Shown piece by piece: positions 29,711 to 38,719 of a stretch of DNA of 64,000 nucleotides. The DNA lies in the NCBI GenBank assembly GCA_016195915.1, contig JACPYS010000053.1:1-64000 (forward strand), written 5' to 3'. The notes below the pieces were generated by a model that saw only the letters and a program-made list of their open reading frames with translations, made no database searches and was not told the origin of the DNA. This stretch comes from Betaproteobacteria bacterium (GTDB taxonomy: Bacteria > Pseudomonadota > Gammaproteobacteria > Burkholderiales > SG8-39). The number at the start of each line of letters is the position of its first letter. Within the stretch, counting starts at the first letter, position 1. The translations under genes were made by a program, and so were the position numbers.

Positions 29711-30703
29711 CTAGTCTCCGAGATCGTTGTCCCTGGAAGGAATCGAGAGCACGCGCTCGATCTTCAGGGCATACTGATTATCGCGCGTTCCGTAGCGGCA
29801 TTCGAATATCGGCACGCCCTCGACCTGCGCGGTCACCGTTTCCGGCAGATCGAAACCGATCACGTCTCCGGCCTGCATGCCGAGAAGTTCGCGCACGCGC
29901 AGCGGGATATCGACGAGGTTGGCGGCGATCTCCACGTCCGCCAGCTGAACCTGTCTGGAAAGCATCTTCGTCCAGCGACGGTCCGGCTCCTGCTGGTCGC
30001 CCTGCACGCTGCTGCATAGCGCGTCGCGCACCGGCTCGAGGCTCGAATACGGGATGCAAAGGTTCAATTCGCCGCCGCCCGAGCCGATCTCGATGCTGAA
30101 GGTGGTCACGACGACGATCTCGTTCGGCGTCGCGATGCTGGCGAACTGCGTGTGCATCTCCGAGCGGAGGTACTCGAAATTGATCTGATGCACCGGTCGC
30201 CAGGACTTGCCGTATTCCTGCAGCACCACGGCCAGCATGCGCTGGATGATGCGCTGCTCGGTCAGCGTGAAGTCGCGTCCCTCGACGCGCGTATGAAACC
30301 GCCCGTCGCCGCCAAACAGATTGTCGACCACGGTGAACACCAGGCTCGGGTCGAACACGAACAGCGCGTTGCCGCGCAACGGTCTCAGCTGCACGATATT
30401 CAGGTTGGTCGGCACGACGAGGTTGCGCACGAACTCGCTGTACTTGATCACGCGGACCGGCCCGACCGAAATCTCCGGATTGCGGCGCATGAAGTTGAAC
30501 AGGCCGATGCGCATCAGGCGCGCAAAACGGTCGTTGATGATCTCGAGGATGGGCATGCGCCCGCGCACGATGCGCTCCTGGCGGGCAAGATCGTAGGAGC
30601 GCACGCCGTCGGTCGGTGGCGCCTCGGCCGGCGCATCGGCCTCGCCGGTGACGCCTTTGAGCAACGCGTCGACTTCGTCCTGCGAGAGGAATTCCTGGCT
30701 CAC
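29711..30703 (-). CDS. fliM: Flagellar motor switch protein FliM
   Basis: The 330-residue protein has an N-terminal CheY-P-binding peptide containing F-L-S-Q-D-E-V-D-A-L-L, then the middle domain with N-D-R-F-A-R and I-K-Y-S-E-F-V, and a C-terminal FliN-like domain. The GTG at 30703 gives the standard start, and the normal FliM length of about 330. The longer open frame upstream is not coding. It starts four bases after fliL. Confidence 0.95.
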   Translation of the reverse strand: MSQEFLSQDEVDALLKGVTGEADAPAEAPPTDGVRSYDLARQERIVRGRMPILEIINDRFARLMRIGLFNFMRRNPEISVGPVRVIKYSEFVRNLVVPTNLNIVQLRPLRGNALFVFDPSLVFTVVDNLFGGDGRFHTRVEGRDFTLTEQRIIQRMLAVVLQEYGKSWRPVHQINFEYLRSEMHTQFASIATPNEIVVVTTFSIEIGSGGGELNLCIPYSSLEPVRDALCSSVQGDQQEPDRRWTKMLSRQVQLADVEIAANLVDIPLRVRELLGMQAGDVIGFDLPETVTAQVEGVPIFECRYGTRDNQYALKIERVLSIPSRDNDLGD

Positions 30704-30707
30704 GGCG

Positions 30708-31256
30708 TCACTGGATGATGAACTGGGCGAAATGGACCTGCTCGACGCCCTTGTCCGCAGCGTCGGAATCGAGCGGCCTGCGCGCCGACACGAGAATCTC
30801 GCGGGCCAGCTTGTTCTTGGCATCCGCGCCCTGCAGCTCGGCGCTCGTCTTGCTCGACAAGAGCAGCAGGATCTGGCTGCGGATGATCGGCAACTTCTGC
30901 TTGATTCCGTCGGCACCGTTGCTGTCGTTGGCTTCGAGTACCAGCGACAGCTGCAGAAAGCGCTCGCGGTCGGGATCCTGAAGGTTCACGGTGAACGGCT
31001 CCAGCGGCACGAACATCTGCTTCTTCCTGTCGGCCGATGCCGGACCGGATTTCTTCTCGAACGCGAACGCCGGGTGGTTGCGCAGGCCCCCGAACCAGGC
31101 GCCCGCGGTGGTTACCGTGGTGAGCAAGCCCACCAGCAGGATCACGAGCAGTTTTGATTTGTGCTTGCCCACCGGCGGTGCGGGCGGCGCCGCCTCCGCT
31201 GCCGCTGCGCGCACGGCACCGGCCGCGGCCTTGCTGCTTTCTACTTTCCTCTGCAT
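30708..31256 (-). CDS. fliL: Flagellar basal-body-associated protein FliL
   Basis: The 182-residue protein has a cytoplasmic Ala-rich N-terminus, one transmembrane helix near residues 36-54 (L-L-V-I-L-L-V-G-L-L) and a periplasmic domain with V-P-L-E-P-F-T-V-N-L-Q and F-L-Q-L-S-L-V-L-E. It ends in an I-I-Q-type terminus. FliL associates with the stators and supports torque. It heads the fliLMNOPQR run, and about 107 bases separate it from fliK upstream. Confidence 0.93.
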   Translation of the reverse strand: MQRKVESSKAAAGAVRAAAAEAAPPAPPVGKHKSKLLVILLVGLLTTVTTAGAWFGGLRNHPAFAFEKKSGPASADRKKQMFVPLEPFTVNLQDPDRERFLQLSLVLEANDSNGADGIKQKLPIIRSQILLLLSSKTSAELQGADAKNKLAREILVSARRPLDSDAADKGVEQVHFAQFIIQ

Positions 31257-31363
31257 ATTCCGCCTCGTCGGTCTCTGTTTGCATTGCCAGCGTTTCGATT
31301 ATCCCGGGCGCGCCCGCGTCCCAAGGGGGGAACACGGCTGAAAAACCGACGGTGATCGCAGTT

Positions 31364-32584
31364 TCATGCGTACATGTCGAGCAGTCCGGCACGCTGCGGG
31401 CGTGCCGCGACATCGCGCGTGAGCGCGGATTCGGCGCCGAGCGACTCGCGGCTTTCGCGCTCGGTACGCGTCTCTCCCTGCCGGGCGAAGTGTTCTTCGG
31501 AAACGGCCGACTCGCCCAGCGAGAGTCCGCTCTCGGCAAGTGCGTCGTGCAAGGCCGGCAGCGCTGCCTCCAGCGCCTGGCGCGTTTCCTGCGCCGGCGC
31601 GCTCAGAACAACCGAAGCGATGCCGTCCTCGACGCTGATGCGCACGTGCACGGGCCCGAGTTCCGGCGGCGTCACCCGGATGTCGGCGGACGCCGTACCG
31701 CCCTGTGCGAGAACGATGACCTGATTCGAAAGCTGCTCTCCCCAACGCGCGGAACCGATCGGCGCGTCGAGCTGCGGGCTTTGCGGCGCCTGCTGGACCG
31801 CCTCCCGAATCTGGGATTGCGGATGGGCGGAAGCCGCGACGATCGGGGCGGGCTCGCGCTGTTCCGCGGTGCGCGAGTAATCGAGTAGCGCGTCGGTTTC
31901 GCCGGCTGGCCGGAGTTGGCGCATTCCCGCAGCTTCGGCCTCGCTGCCGGGTGCGCGCAGTGAATCACGCACCTCGAAATCGGATGCCTGGGGGCGGCCT
32001 CGTTCATCGGGCTTTCCGCTTGCCGGCGGCTCGGTGTGCAGCGCGGCCGTCGGATTCGCCGGCTTGGCTTCGCGCGCGCTCGTAACGCTGCCTCCCGCCG
32101 CTGGACTTGGCGGAAGCAATGGAATCGCCGCGGTTATCGCCTGCCCGTTGGCATTCCCGGCGACGTCCTGTGTCGCGAGGGCGACGGGTGCAACCGGCGC
32201 GGCGGCGGCGACCGGGACGGCCGGCGCGGCGGGCGCAGCGGGCGCGGCAGCATCCATGCCGTCATGCGCTGTCTTCTCCGGTGTGACGCTGCCATTCCCC
32301 GCAACGTCGCGCTGGCCGGCGACGAGGGCGACAAGTCCGGGCGGGAGCGCGGTTGCGGGATCAGCGGGGTCGGCAGCTTTCGCCGTGGAGGCGGCGAGCG
32401 GCGCATGTTTCGTCGCCGCAACCGGCCCGGATGCAGTGCCGCCCGCGGCAATGGCACGCTGCCCGGCGAGCACTGCGGCGAATTGCGCGGGTGCGGTCCC
32501 GGCATCGTCCCGACCACCAGGAGTCGGGGCGCTCGCAGCGTACGGCGCGGGTTTGACGGCGGCGAGGTTCTGCAGCGTGATCAT
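31364..32584 (-). CDS. fliK: Flagellar hook-length control protein FliK
   Basis: The 406-residue protein is mostly low-complexity Ala/Pro-rich, as is usual for the molecular-ruler part of FliK. The C-terminal substrate-switch domain spans about residues 275-370, with W-G-E-Q-L-S-N-Q-V, R-V-T-P-P-E-L-G-P-V-H-V-R-I and A-R-Q-type ends. It terminates export of hook subunits by acting on FlhB. A second, shorter hook-length-like protein lies at 46430. Confidence 0.9.
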   Translation of the reverse strand: MITLQNLAAVKPAPYAASAPTPGGRDDAGTAPAQFAAVLAGQRAIAAGGTASGPVAATKHAPLAASTAKAADPADPATALPPGLVALVAGQRDVAGNGSVTPEKTAHDGMDAAAPAAPAAPAVPVAAAAPVAPVALATQDVAGNANGQAITAAIPLLPPSPAAGGSVTSAREAKPANPTAALHTEPPASGKPDERGRPQASDFEVRDSLRAPGSEAEAAGMRQLRPAGETDALLDYSRTAEQREPAPIVAASAHPQSQIREAVQQAPQSPQLDAPIGSARWGEQLSNQVIVLAQGGTASADIRVTPPELGPVHVRISVEDGIASVVLSAPAQETRQALEAALPALHDALAESGLSLGESAVSEEHFARQGETRTERESRESLGAESALTRDVAARPQRAGLLDMYA

Positions 32585-32611
32585 GGTTTGTCGGCTCCCT
32601 GTTGGACGACG

Positions 32612-33064
32612 TCAGCTGTCTTCGCCTGCGCGCGCGGTCGCGATGCGGCTGGCATGCTCGTCGGTCTGCCGCTGTTCAGCGCGGTGCATCAACTGCTTGG
32701 CCGCAACGCCGCGCCGGTCGTTCAGGCGCGCGTAACCCTTGAGCCGCGCTTCCTTGCTCGTCCACAGCGCCCTGCGCTCGGCCAGCACTTCGGAATGATT
32801 GCTCGCCGCCTGCTGTTGCTGGCGGATGGCGAGTTCGAGCTTCTCGAGAAACAGGCGGAAGCTGCGCAGCTGGTCCGCGGCGACCCCGCGGCAGATGATG
32901 TCGCCGAGATGCGAGGCGTACTCGTTGCGGTAGTTCACCAGCAGCGACAGGCGCTCCTCGACGGCACGCGCCTGGGCCAGTTACGAGGCGAAACGCGACA
33001 ACGCGTCGTCGCGTTGTCCCCGTGCGAATTCGATCAGGCTTTCGAGTGCTGTGGTCTGTTTCAT
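32612..33064 (-). pseudogene. fliJ: Flagellar FliJ, interrupted by an in-frame TAA
   Basis: The ATG at 33064 opens M-K-Q-T-T-A-L-E-S-L-I-E-F-A-R, but codon 28 is TAA (32983-32981). The same frame then continues without any shift: L-A-Q-A-R-A-V-E-E-R-L-S-L-L, N-Y-R-N-E-Y-A-S-H-L and a long coiled coil to 32612. Without the stop the product would be about 150 residues, exactly FliJ size. FliJ is the coiled-coil export chaperone that links the FliI ATPase to FlhA. A GTG at 32938 could restart a 108-residue form. The change could be a real nonsense mutation or a sequence error. Confidence 0.85.
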
Positions 33065-33075
33065 GTGGCTCGCTC

Positions 33076-34491
33076 TCAGACGCGCGAAACGGTGCCGGCG
33101 AGCAGGGTGGCCAGGCGTGCGTTGCTGTCCGCGATCGAGGCGCGTTCGCGCATGTCCTGCTGGAGGAATGACTCCATCACCGGGTAGAGGCTGACCGCCT
33201 CGTCCAGCGTCGAGTCGTTGCCCGGGGTATAGGCGCCGACCATGATCAGGTCCAGGTTGCGCTCGTAGCGCGAATACAGGGTCTTGAAGCGGCGCGCGCG
33301 CAGAGCCGCATCGGAATCGACCAGCGCCGGCATCGCGCGGGATATCGAGGCTTCGACGTCGATCGCCGGATAGTGGCCCTGGTCGGCGAGCGAGCGCGAG
33401 AGAACGATATGCCCGTCGAGGATGGCGCGCGCCGCATCGGCAATCGGATCTTGCATGTCGTCGCCTTCGGTGAGGACCGTGTAGAACGCGGTAATCGACC
33501 CGCCGCCGACATCTGAGTTGCCCGCTCGCTCCACCAGCAGCGGCAATTTTGCGAATACCGAAGGCGGATAACCCTTGGTGGCTGGCGGCTCGCCGATCGC
33601 CAGCGCGATCTCGCGTTGCGCCATCGCGAAGCGGGTGAGCGAATCCATCAACAGCAGCACCTGGCGGCCGGCCGCGCGGAAATGTTCTGCAAGCGTTGCC
33701 GCGTAGGCCGCGCCCTGCAGGCGCAGCAGCGCCGGGGAATCGGCCGGCGCGGCGACCACCACCGACCGGGCAAGTCCGATCGGCCCGAGGATTTCCTCGA
33801 CGAATTCCTTCACTTCGCGGCCGCGCTCGCCGATCAGGCCGACGACGATGACGTCCGCGCTCGTGTAGCGCGCCATCATGCCGAGCAGCACGCTCTTGCC
33901 GATGCCGCTGCCGGCAAACAGCCCCAGCCGCTGGCCGCGGCCGACCGTGACCAGTGCGTTGATTGCCCGCACACCGACGTCGAGCGGTACGCGGATCGGC
34001 CCGCGGTCGATCGGATTGATGGGACGGCTTGCGAGCGGCGCGGTGCGCTCGCTCACCAGCGCGCCAAGCTTGTCCAGCGGACGGCCGGCCGCGTCGACCA
34101 CGCGGCCAAGCAGCGCATCGCCGACCGGAAGATGGCGCGTGCGATCCTCCATCCGTCGCCACGGGTGCGCGCTGGCGTTCATCGATGGGGCCGAACACGC
34201 AGGGTGTTCAAAACTCACGGTGGCGCCGGGGCGCAGGCCCACCACTTCGCTGGTGGGCATCAGAAACAGCCGGTCTCCGGAAAAACCGACCACCTCCGCC
34301 TCGACGCGCATCGCCTCGGGACCATTCACGGTGCAGGTACTGCCCACCGGCAGGCGCAGGCCGACCGCCTCCATCACCAGTCCGGCGACGCGGGTGAGCC
34401 GCCCGGTGATTTCCAGCGGTTCGACACCGACGAGGTGTTCGCCGCAACTCTCGAGAAAGCGCTCGAGGCGCTGCGTGGTGGTTTCAGCCAT
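33076..34491 (-). CDS. fliI: Flagellar export ATPase FliI
   Basis: The 471-residue ATPase has Walker A G-S-G-I-G-K-S and the FliI-type [12 protein letters not shown] block. It also has Walker [10 protein letters not shown], and [21 protein letters not shown]. The ATG at 34491, which overlaps the fliH end, gives M-A-E-T-T-T-Q-R-L. Its C-terminus leads directly into fliJ. FliI drives chaperone-substrate unloading at the export gate. Confidence 0.96.
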   Translation of the reverse strand: MAETTTQRLERFLESCGEHLVGVEPLEITGRLTRVAGLVMEAVGLRLPVGSTCTVNGPEAMRVEAEVVGFSGDRLFLMPTSEVVGLRPGATVSFEHPACSAPSMNASAHPWRRMEDRTRHLPVGDALLGRVVDAAGRPLDKLGALVSERTAPLASRPINPIDRGPIRVPLDVGVRAINALVTVGRGQRLGLFAGSGIGKSVLLGMMARYTSADVIVVGLIGERGREVKEFVEEILGPIGLARSVVVAAPADSPALLRLQGAAYAATLAEHFRAAGRQVLLLMDSLTRFAMAQREIALAIGEPPATKGYPPSVFAKLPLLVERAGNSDVGGGSITAFYTVLTEGDDMQDPIADAARAILDGHIVLSRSLADQGHYPAIDVEASISRAMPALVDSDAALRARRFKTLYSRYERNLDLIMVGAYTPGNDSTLDEAVSLYPVMESFLQQDMRERASIADSNARLATLLAGTVSRV

Positions 34492-35104
34492 CGGACCAGG
34501 CCGTGTCCTTGCCGAGCACCGCGAGCACGCGCCGCCAGCGCGCCGGCAGGGTGGCATCAACCTCGCAATTCATCGCGACGATCCGGCAGCCTCCCGGTTC
34601 GATACGATGGTCTTCGACGATGCCGAGGCCCGTGAGCTGGAGTTCGTTGCCGATGCGCGCGCGTATCAGTTCCACGTCGGCAGGGTTGAGCAGCAGTTGG
34701 GGGCGCTGAGCCTGGTCGGGCAGGCATTGCATCGCCTCGCGCACGACGGGCAGCAGCGCTTCGCGGCGCGCCTTGAGGTCCGTGCGCAGCATCTGACGCG
34801 CAATATCGAGCGCGAGGTCGAGCAGCCGGTCGGCGAGGGTTTCCTCGAGGGCGGCAGTCGCCTGCTCGAATTGTGCAGCAATCGATGCAAGACGGACCGC
34901 ATCGGACCGCGCTTGCGCCAGCCCGGCGGCATAGCCCTGGCGAAATCCTTCCTTGCGCGCAGCGACCTGTACAACCACGGCTTCCTCCGTCACGTCGGCG
35001 CGCCGCTCGCCAGCGCGCCGCTCGAGCTTGCCCTCGCTGAGCGTGGAGAGCTCGAAGCGCCGCCAGGCGCCTGAATTTCCGCGCGGAACGTAGCGCTCGT
35101 TCAC
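34484..35104 (-). CDS. fliH: Flagellar export ATPase regulator FliH
   Basis: The 206-residue protein has a central G-F-x-x-G-x-x-x-G pattern ([10 protein letters not shown]) and a C-terminal FliH/HrpE domain, with [10 protein letters not shown] and the L-L-L-N-P-A-D-V strand. It probably starts at the GTG at 35104, a few bases after fliG. FliH binds and restrains FliI. Confidence 0.9.
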   Translation of the reverse strand: MNERYVPRGNSGAWRRFELSTLSEGKLERRAGERRADVTEEAVVVQVAARKEGFRQGYAAGLAQARSDAVRLASIAAQFEQATAALEETLADRLLDLALDIARQMLRTDLKARREALLPVVREAMQCLPDQAQRPQLLLNPADVELIRARIGNELQLTGLGIVEDHRIEPGGCRIVAMNCEVDATLPARWRRVLAVLGKDTAWSDG

Positions 35105-35125
35105 GCTGAGCCCGCCGCTGGAAAT

Positions 35126-36121
35126 CTACACATAGGCCTCGTCCCCCGAGCCGCCCAGCGCAATCTGGCCTTCTTCCGACAGGCGCCGCACGATCTTGAG
35201 GATTTCCTTTTGCTCGGCCTCGACTTCCGACACCTTGACCGGGCCCTTCGATTCCAGGTCGTCGCGCAGCATCTCCGCCGCGCGCTGCGACATGTTGGCG
35301 AAGACCTTCTCCTTCAGCGCGTCGCTCGTGCCCTTCAGTGCGACCACCAGGGATTCGGACTGGACCTCGCGCAGCACCAGCTGTATGCCCTTGTCGTCGA
35401 TCTCGACGAGGTCGTCGAACACGAACATTTCGTCGAGGATCTTCTGCGCGAGTTCGGCGTCGAACTCCCTTACGGCCTCGATCACCGCGGTCTCCTGCGT
35501 GGTGCCGAGAAAATTGAGCATCTCGGCCGCCGCACGAACGCCTCCGAGAGCGGACTTCTTCATGTTGTCGCTGCCGCTCAGGACTTTGCCGAGGACCTCG
35601 TTGAGCTCCCTGAGCGCGCTCGGCTGGATGCCGTCCATGGTCGCTACGCGCAGCACCACGTCGTGGCGCAAGCGGTCCGGAAGCTCGTTCAGGATGGCCG
35701 CCGCGTGATCGTTTTCCAGATGCACCATGATCGACGCGATGATCTGCGGGTGCTCGCTGCGGATCAGGTCCGCAACCAATGCCGGGTCCATCCACTTGAG
35801 TCTTTCGATCCCGTTCGTATCGCTGCTTTGCATGATGCGATCGAGGATGAACTTCGCCTTGTCGTCCCCGAGCGCGCGCGTCAGTACCGCGCGGACGTAC
35901 TCCGGAGAATCGCCGCCCAGCGATGCGTGCTGTGTCGCTTCAGAATCGAACTTGTCGAGCACCTCGGCGACGCGATCGCGCGTGACCCGGTCGATCTTGG
36001 ACATCGCCTCGCCGAGCTTCTGCACTTCCTTGGGGGCGAGGTACTTGAATACCTCCGCGGCCTCTTCCTCGCCGATGGATCGAAGCAGGATCGCGGCTTC
36101 GGCGATGCCCTGGTCACTCAT
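35126..36121 (-). CDS. fliG: Flagellar motor switch protein FliG
   Basis: The 331-residue protein has the canonical FliG domains. The N-terminal E-V-Q-K-L-G-E-A-M region contacts FliF. The armadillo-like middle includes E-H-P-Q-I-I-A-S-I-M-V-H-L. The C-terminal torque helix contains the charged series I-Q-L-V-L-R-E-V, S-D-A-L-K-E-K-V-F-A-N-M-S-Q-R and D-D-L-E-S-K-G-P-V. The start overlaps fliF by eight bases. Confidence 0.96.
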   Translation of the reverse strand: MSDQGIAEAAILLRSIGEEEAAEVFKYLAPKEVQKLGEAMSKIDRVTRDRVAEVLDKFDSEATQHASLGGDSPEYVRAVLTRALGDDKAKFILDRIMQSSDTNGIERLKWMDPALVADLIRSEHPQIIASIMVHLENDHAAAILNELPDRLRHDVVLRVATMDGIQPSALRELNEVLGKVLSGSDNMKKSALGGVRAAAEMLNFLGTTQETAVIEAVREFDAELAQKILDEMFVFDDLVEIDDKGIQLVLREVQSESLVVALKGTSDALKEKVFANMSQRAAEMLRDDLESKGPVKVSEVEAEQKEILKIVRRLSEEGQIALGGSGDEAYV

Positions 36122-37670
36122 TTCCGGATACCCAGCCCTTGACCAAGTTGGCGACCATCTTAGGATCCTGGCGCGCGAGCTGGCGCACGGCGCTCAGCTG
36201 GTCGGCGTGGCGCACCGAGTCGTGTTCGAGCGCGATGGATTCGGCTACCGGCTCGGGCGCGGGCGGCAGGGTCGACAGGTGCCGCAGCAACGGCCGCAAT
36301 ACCCCGAGCACGATGTACAGCGCGAGCCCGAGTGCCAGCAGATGCTTGCCGATCTCCTTGGCATACGCGAGCGTGTCGGGCTGTTGCCACAGCGGCGTCT
36401 CGGGCGCGGCTTCCATCACCTCGACATTGAACGCCGCGTTCACGAGGTTGAGCGTGTCGCCGCGCGCCTCCGAAAAACCGATGGCCTCCCTGGCAAGCGC
36501 CGTGATCTGCTTCATCTCGCCATCGGACAGAGGCGTCGTCGAGGCCTTGCCGTCCTTGGCCGTGCCCTTGCGGTGGTTCACCACCACGGCGACCGATAGT
36601 CGTTTCACTGTACCGACGGGCTGGCGCGTGTGCCGCACGGTGCGATCGAGCTCGTACTGCACGGTCTGGTCCTTGCGTGTCGCACTTCCGGAAGCCGCGC
36701 CGGCGGCGTGGGAGGCTTGGTTGGAGATTGCCCCCGGCACGCCTGGCGCCGAGCCGCCCGAGGGCTGGTTCGACTCGCTCGTCTGCTGGCTGCGGACCGC
36801 CGCTTCCGCGGCTTCCTTGTTCGGGCGGTAGGATTCCGCCGTGGATTCGGTGGCGCTGAAGTCGATCTCCGCGGTGACCTGGGCGCGCACGTTCGAACGT
36901 CCCACCAGGGGCTCGAGCATATCGATGATGCGCCGGATGTAATTCGCCTCGATCTGCTGCATGTGCGCGAGCTGGCCCGGATCGAGGTTCATCGCCGAGC
37001 CGTCGCTCGCGGCGCTGAGCAGGGCGCCGCTCTGATCGATCACGCTGACGCTGCGCGGCGATAGTTCGGGCACGCTGGCGGCGACCAGGTGCACGATGCC
37101 GGCGACCTGACCGCGCTCGAGCGTCTTGCCGGGATAGAGATTGACCAGCACCGACGCGGAGGCCTTCGACTGCTCGCGCAGGAAGGCGCTCGGCTTGGGT
37201 ACCGCGAGGTGAACGCGCGCGGACTGGACGGCCGCCAGGGACTGGACCGAACGCGCAAGCTCGCCTTCGAGAGCGCGCTGATAGGCGACCTGTTCCTGGA
37301 ACTGGGTGGCGCCGAGCTTCTGGTTCTCCATCAACTCGAAGCCGAGGTTGCCGCCCTTGGGCAGGCCCTGCGAGGCGAGCTTGAGGCGCGCTTCGTGCAC
37401 CGACTCGGCCGGCACCAGAATCGCGTTGCCGCCTTCGTTGAAACGGTAGGGGACATTCATCCTGCCCAGCGCCGAGACGATGGCGCCGCCGTCGCGTTCC
37501 TGGACGTTCGCGTACAGGATGCGGTAATCGGGGTTGCGGCTCCACAGCCAGGCGGCCGCGAGAACGGCGAGCAGCGCCGCGACGATCATCATCAGCGCGA
37601 CGCGGTTCTGCGCTGGAAGCCGGGCAAATCCCTCGGCGATGCGGGCAATCGGCAGGTTCGTGGTGGCCAT
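36114..37670 (-). CDS. fliF: Flagellar MS-ring protein FliF
   Basis: The 518-residue protein has an N-terminal transmembrane helix (A-L-M-M-I-V-A-A-L-L-A-V-L) and the ring-building motifs Y-R-I-L-Y-A-N-V and A-V-P-K-P-S-A-F-L-R-E-Q. A Ser/Ala-rich variable loop follows, then a second transmembrane helix near 428-448 and the FliG-binding tail. The last residues before the stop are W-V-S-G-N-E. It heads the fliFGHIJ operon and is divergent from fliE, with a 158-base gap in which I see no clear promoter consensus. Confidence 0.95.
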   Translation of the reverse strand: MATTNLPIARIAEGFARLPAQNRVALMMIVAALLAVLAAAWLWSRNPDYRILYANVQERDGGAIVSALGRMNVPYRFNEGGNAILVPAESVHEARLKLASQGLPKGGNLGFELMENQKLGATQFQEQVAYQRALEGELARSVQSLAAVQSARVHLAVPKPSAFLREQSKASASVLVNLYPGKTLERGQVAGIVHLVAASVPELSPRSVSVIDQSGALLSAASDGSAMNLDPGQLAHMQQIEANYIRRIIDMLEPLVGRSNVRAQVTAEIDFSATESTAESYRPNKEAAEAAVRSQQTSESNQPSGGSAPGVPGAISNQASHAAGAASGSATRKDQTVQYELDRTVRHTRQPVGTVKRLSVAVVVNHRKGTAKDGKASTTPLSDGEMKQITALAREAIGFSEARGDTLNLVNAAFNVEVMEAAPETPLWQQPDTLAYAKEIGKHLLALGLALYIVLGVLRPLLRHLSTLPPAPEPVAESIALEHDSVRHADQLSAVRQLARQDPKMVANLVKGWVSGNE

Positions 37671-37828
37671 AGTCAGGGTTGTGGTGGTTGGGGGCGCGGT
37701 GGTGCTTCGGGGCGATAGCGGTTACGGGCATTATCAGGACCGGCCCCGCCACCTAATCGGGAAATCAGCCACGCTTTCCTGCCGCAGTTCGCCGGGATGC
37801 GGTTGCGCCGCGGTGCTAACGTGTGCGC

Positions 37829-38137
37829 ATGGAAATCCCATCGATCGATGCAATTGCCCGGGTTGGCGGTCTCGCTCCGCTTGCTTCGACGCGAGGCGCC
37901 CGGGCTTCCGGCGCGGCCGGTTTTGCGGATGCCCTTGGCAAGGCACTATCCGCCGTCAACCAGGAGCAGCATCGCGCGCAGAGCGTCGCCGAGCGCTTTC
38001 AGCTGAACGATCAGGAAGTGAGTCTCGAAGAGACGATGATCGCGATGCAAAAGGCCAACATCTCCTTCCAGTCGCTGGTGCAGGTGCGCAACCGCCTGCT
38101 CTCCGCGTATCACGAGATCATGAACCTGCAGATCTAG
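37829..38137 (+). CDS. fliE: Flagellar hook-basal body protein FliE
   Basis: The 102-residue protein has a flexible Ala-rich N-terminus and the conserved C-terminal helical part: F-Q-L-N-D-Q-E-V-S-L-E-E-T-M-I-A-M-Q-K-A, followed by Q-V-R-N-R-L-L-S-A-Y-H-E-I-M-N-L-Q. FliE joins the MS ring to the rod. It is read divergently from fliF, as in many betaproteobacteria. ATG 37829 is chosen; a GTG two codons upstream is an alternative start. Confidence 0.93.
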   Translation: MEIPSIDAIARVGGLAPLASTRGARASGAAGFADALGKALSAVNQEQHRAQSVAERFQLNDQEVSLEETMIAMQKANISFQSLVQVRNRLLSAYHEIMNLQI

Positions 38138-38235
38138 CTGGATGCCTGCGGCATCGGCCTGACAGCTGTGCGTGCGCTCGGCCAAGGGATTCTGTATCCT
38201 GCATGGACGATATCTCTCCTCGCGAGGAGCAGGCC

Positions 38236-38703
38236 ATGGCGGAAGTCGGCAAAACAGCCCCGGAGTTCAAGCTCAAGTCCCACGACGGCAGTGAAGTCTC
38301 CTTGAGCCAGTTTCGTGGCTCGAAATGGGTGCTCATCTCGGCTTACCCGCTGGCATTCACCGGCGGATGAAGCAACCAGACTTCGAACTTCAACCGTGCG
38401 TTGAAGCAATACGACGGGAAGGGTGCCCAGCTGCTCGGTCTTTCGTGCGATCCGGTGCCCTCGCTTAAGGTCTGGGCGCAGAGCCTCGGCGGCATCGGTC
38501 ATCCGCTGCTTTCGGATTTCTATCCCCACGGCAAGGTCTGCCAGAGTCTGGGCATCTTCAATGCCGACGCCGGGTTTCCAATGCGCTCGGTGACGCTCAT
38601 CGACCCGCAGGGCGTCGTGCGGGCCTTCCACGTCTACCCGGCCGGGGTACTGCCGCAGCCCGACGAGGTGTTGCGCGAGCTGGCCGGCTTGCAGGCCGGA
38701 TAA
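38236..38703 (+). CDS. Selenocysteine-containing peroxiredoxin (in-frame TGA at the peroxidatic site)
   Basis: Read through the TGA at 38368-38370, the gene encodes a 155-residue AhpE/BCP-type peroxiredoxin. Residues 1-44 end A-Y-P-L-A-F-T-G-G, the TGA is residue 45, and the frame resumes S-N-Q-T-S-N-F-N-R-A-L-K-Q-Y. The peroxidatic motif of peroxiredoxins is T-x-x-C; here it is T42-G-G-TGA, so the stop replaces exactly the catalytic Cys. G-L-S-C-D-P and the conserved Arg117 follow as normal. The ATG at 38236 has GAGGAG six bases upstream. A hairpin fitting a bacterial SECIS lies at 38388-38406. Sec at this site would make it a fast hydroperoxide reductase. It lies 16 bases before a GST. Confidence 0.85.
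38388..38406 (+). promoter_or_regulatory. Candidate bacterial SECIS hairpin of the peroxiredoxin
   Basis: CTTCAAC pairs perfectly with GTTGAAG around the five-base loop CGTGC. The stem starts 17 bases and the loop 24 bases after the TGA. Known bacterial SECIS elements have a small apical loop with G in its first two positions, about 16-37 bases downstream of UGA; all of this holds. It overlaps coding sequence, as bacterial SECIS elements do. Confidence 0.75.
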
Positions 38704-38719
38704 TGAGAGCGCCATCGCC

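Noticed and set aside
32981-32983. TAA in fliJ as a recoded codon
   Set aside because: TAA is not known to be read as Sec or Pyl, and no SECIS-like hairpin is apparent; nonsense mutation or error is the simpler view.
27131-38137. Virulence-type III secretion cluster
   Set aside because: FliM, FliN, FliG, FliF, FliE and FliL are all flagellar forms and flagellin, motor and chemotaxis genes are in the same window.
38236-38370. Peroxiredoxin read as a truncated pseudogene ending at the TGA
   Set aside because: The TGA falls exactly on the TxxC catalytic position, the downstream frame is unbroken and conserved, and a SECIS-like hairpin follows. A second gene shows the same arrangement.
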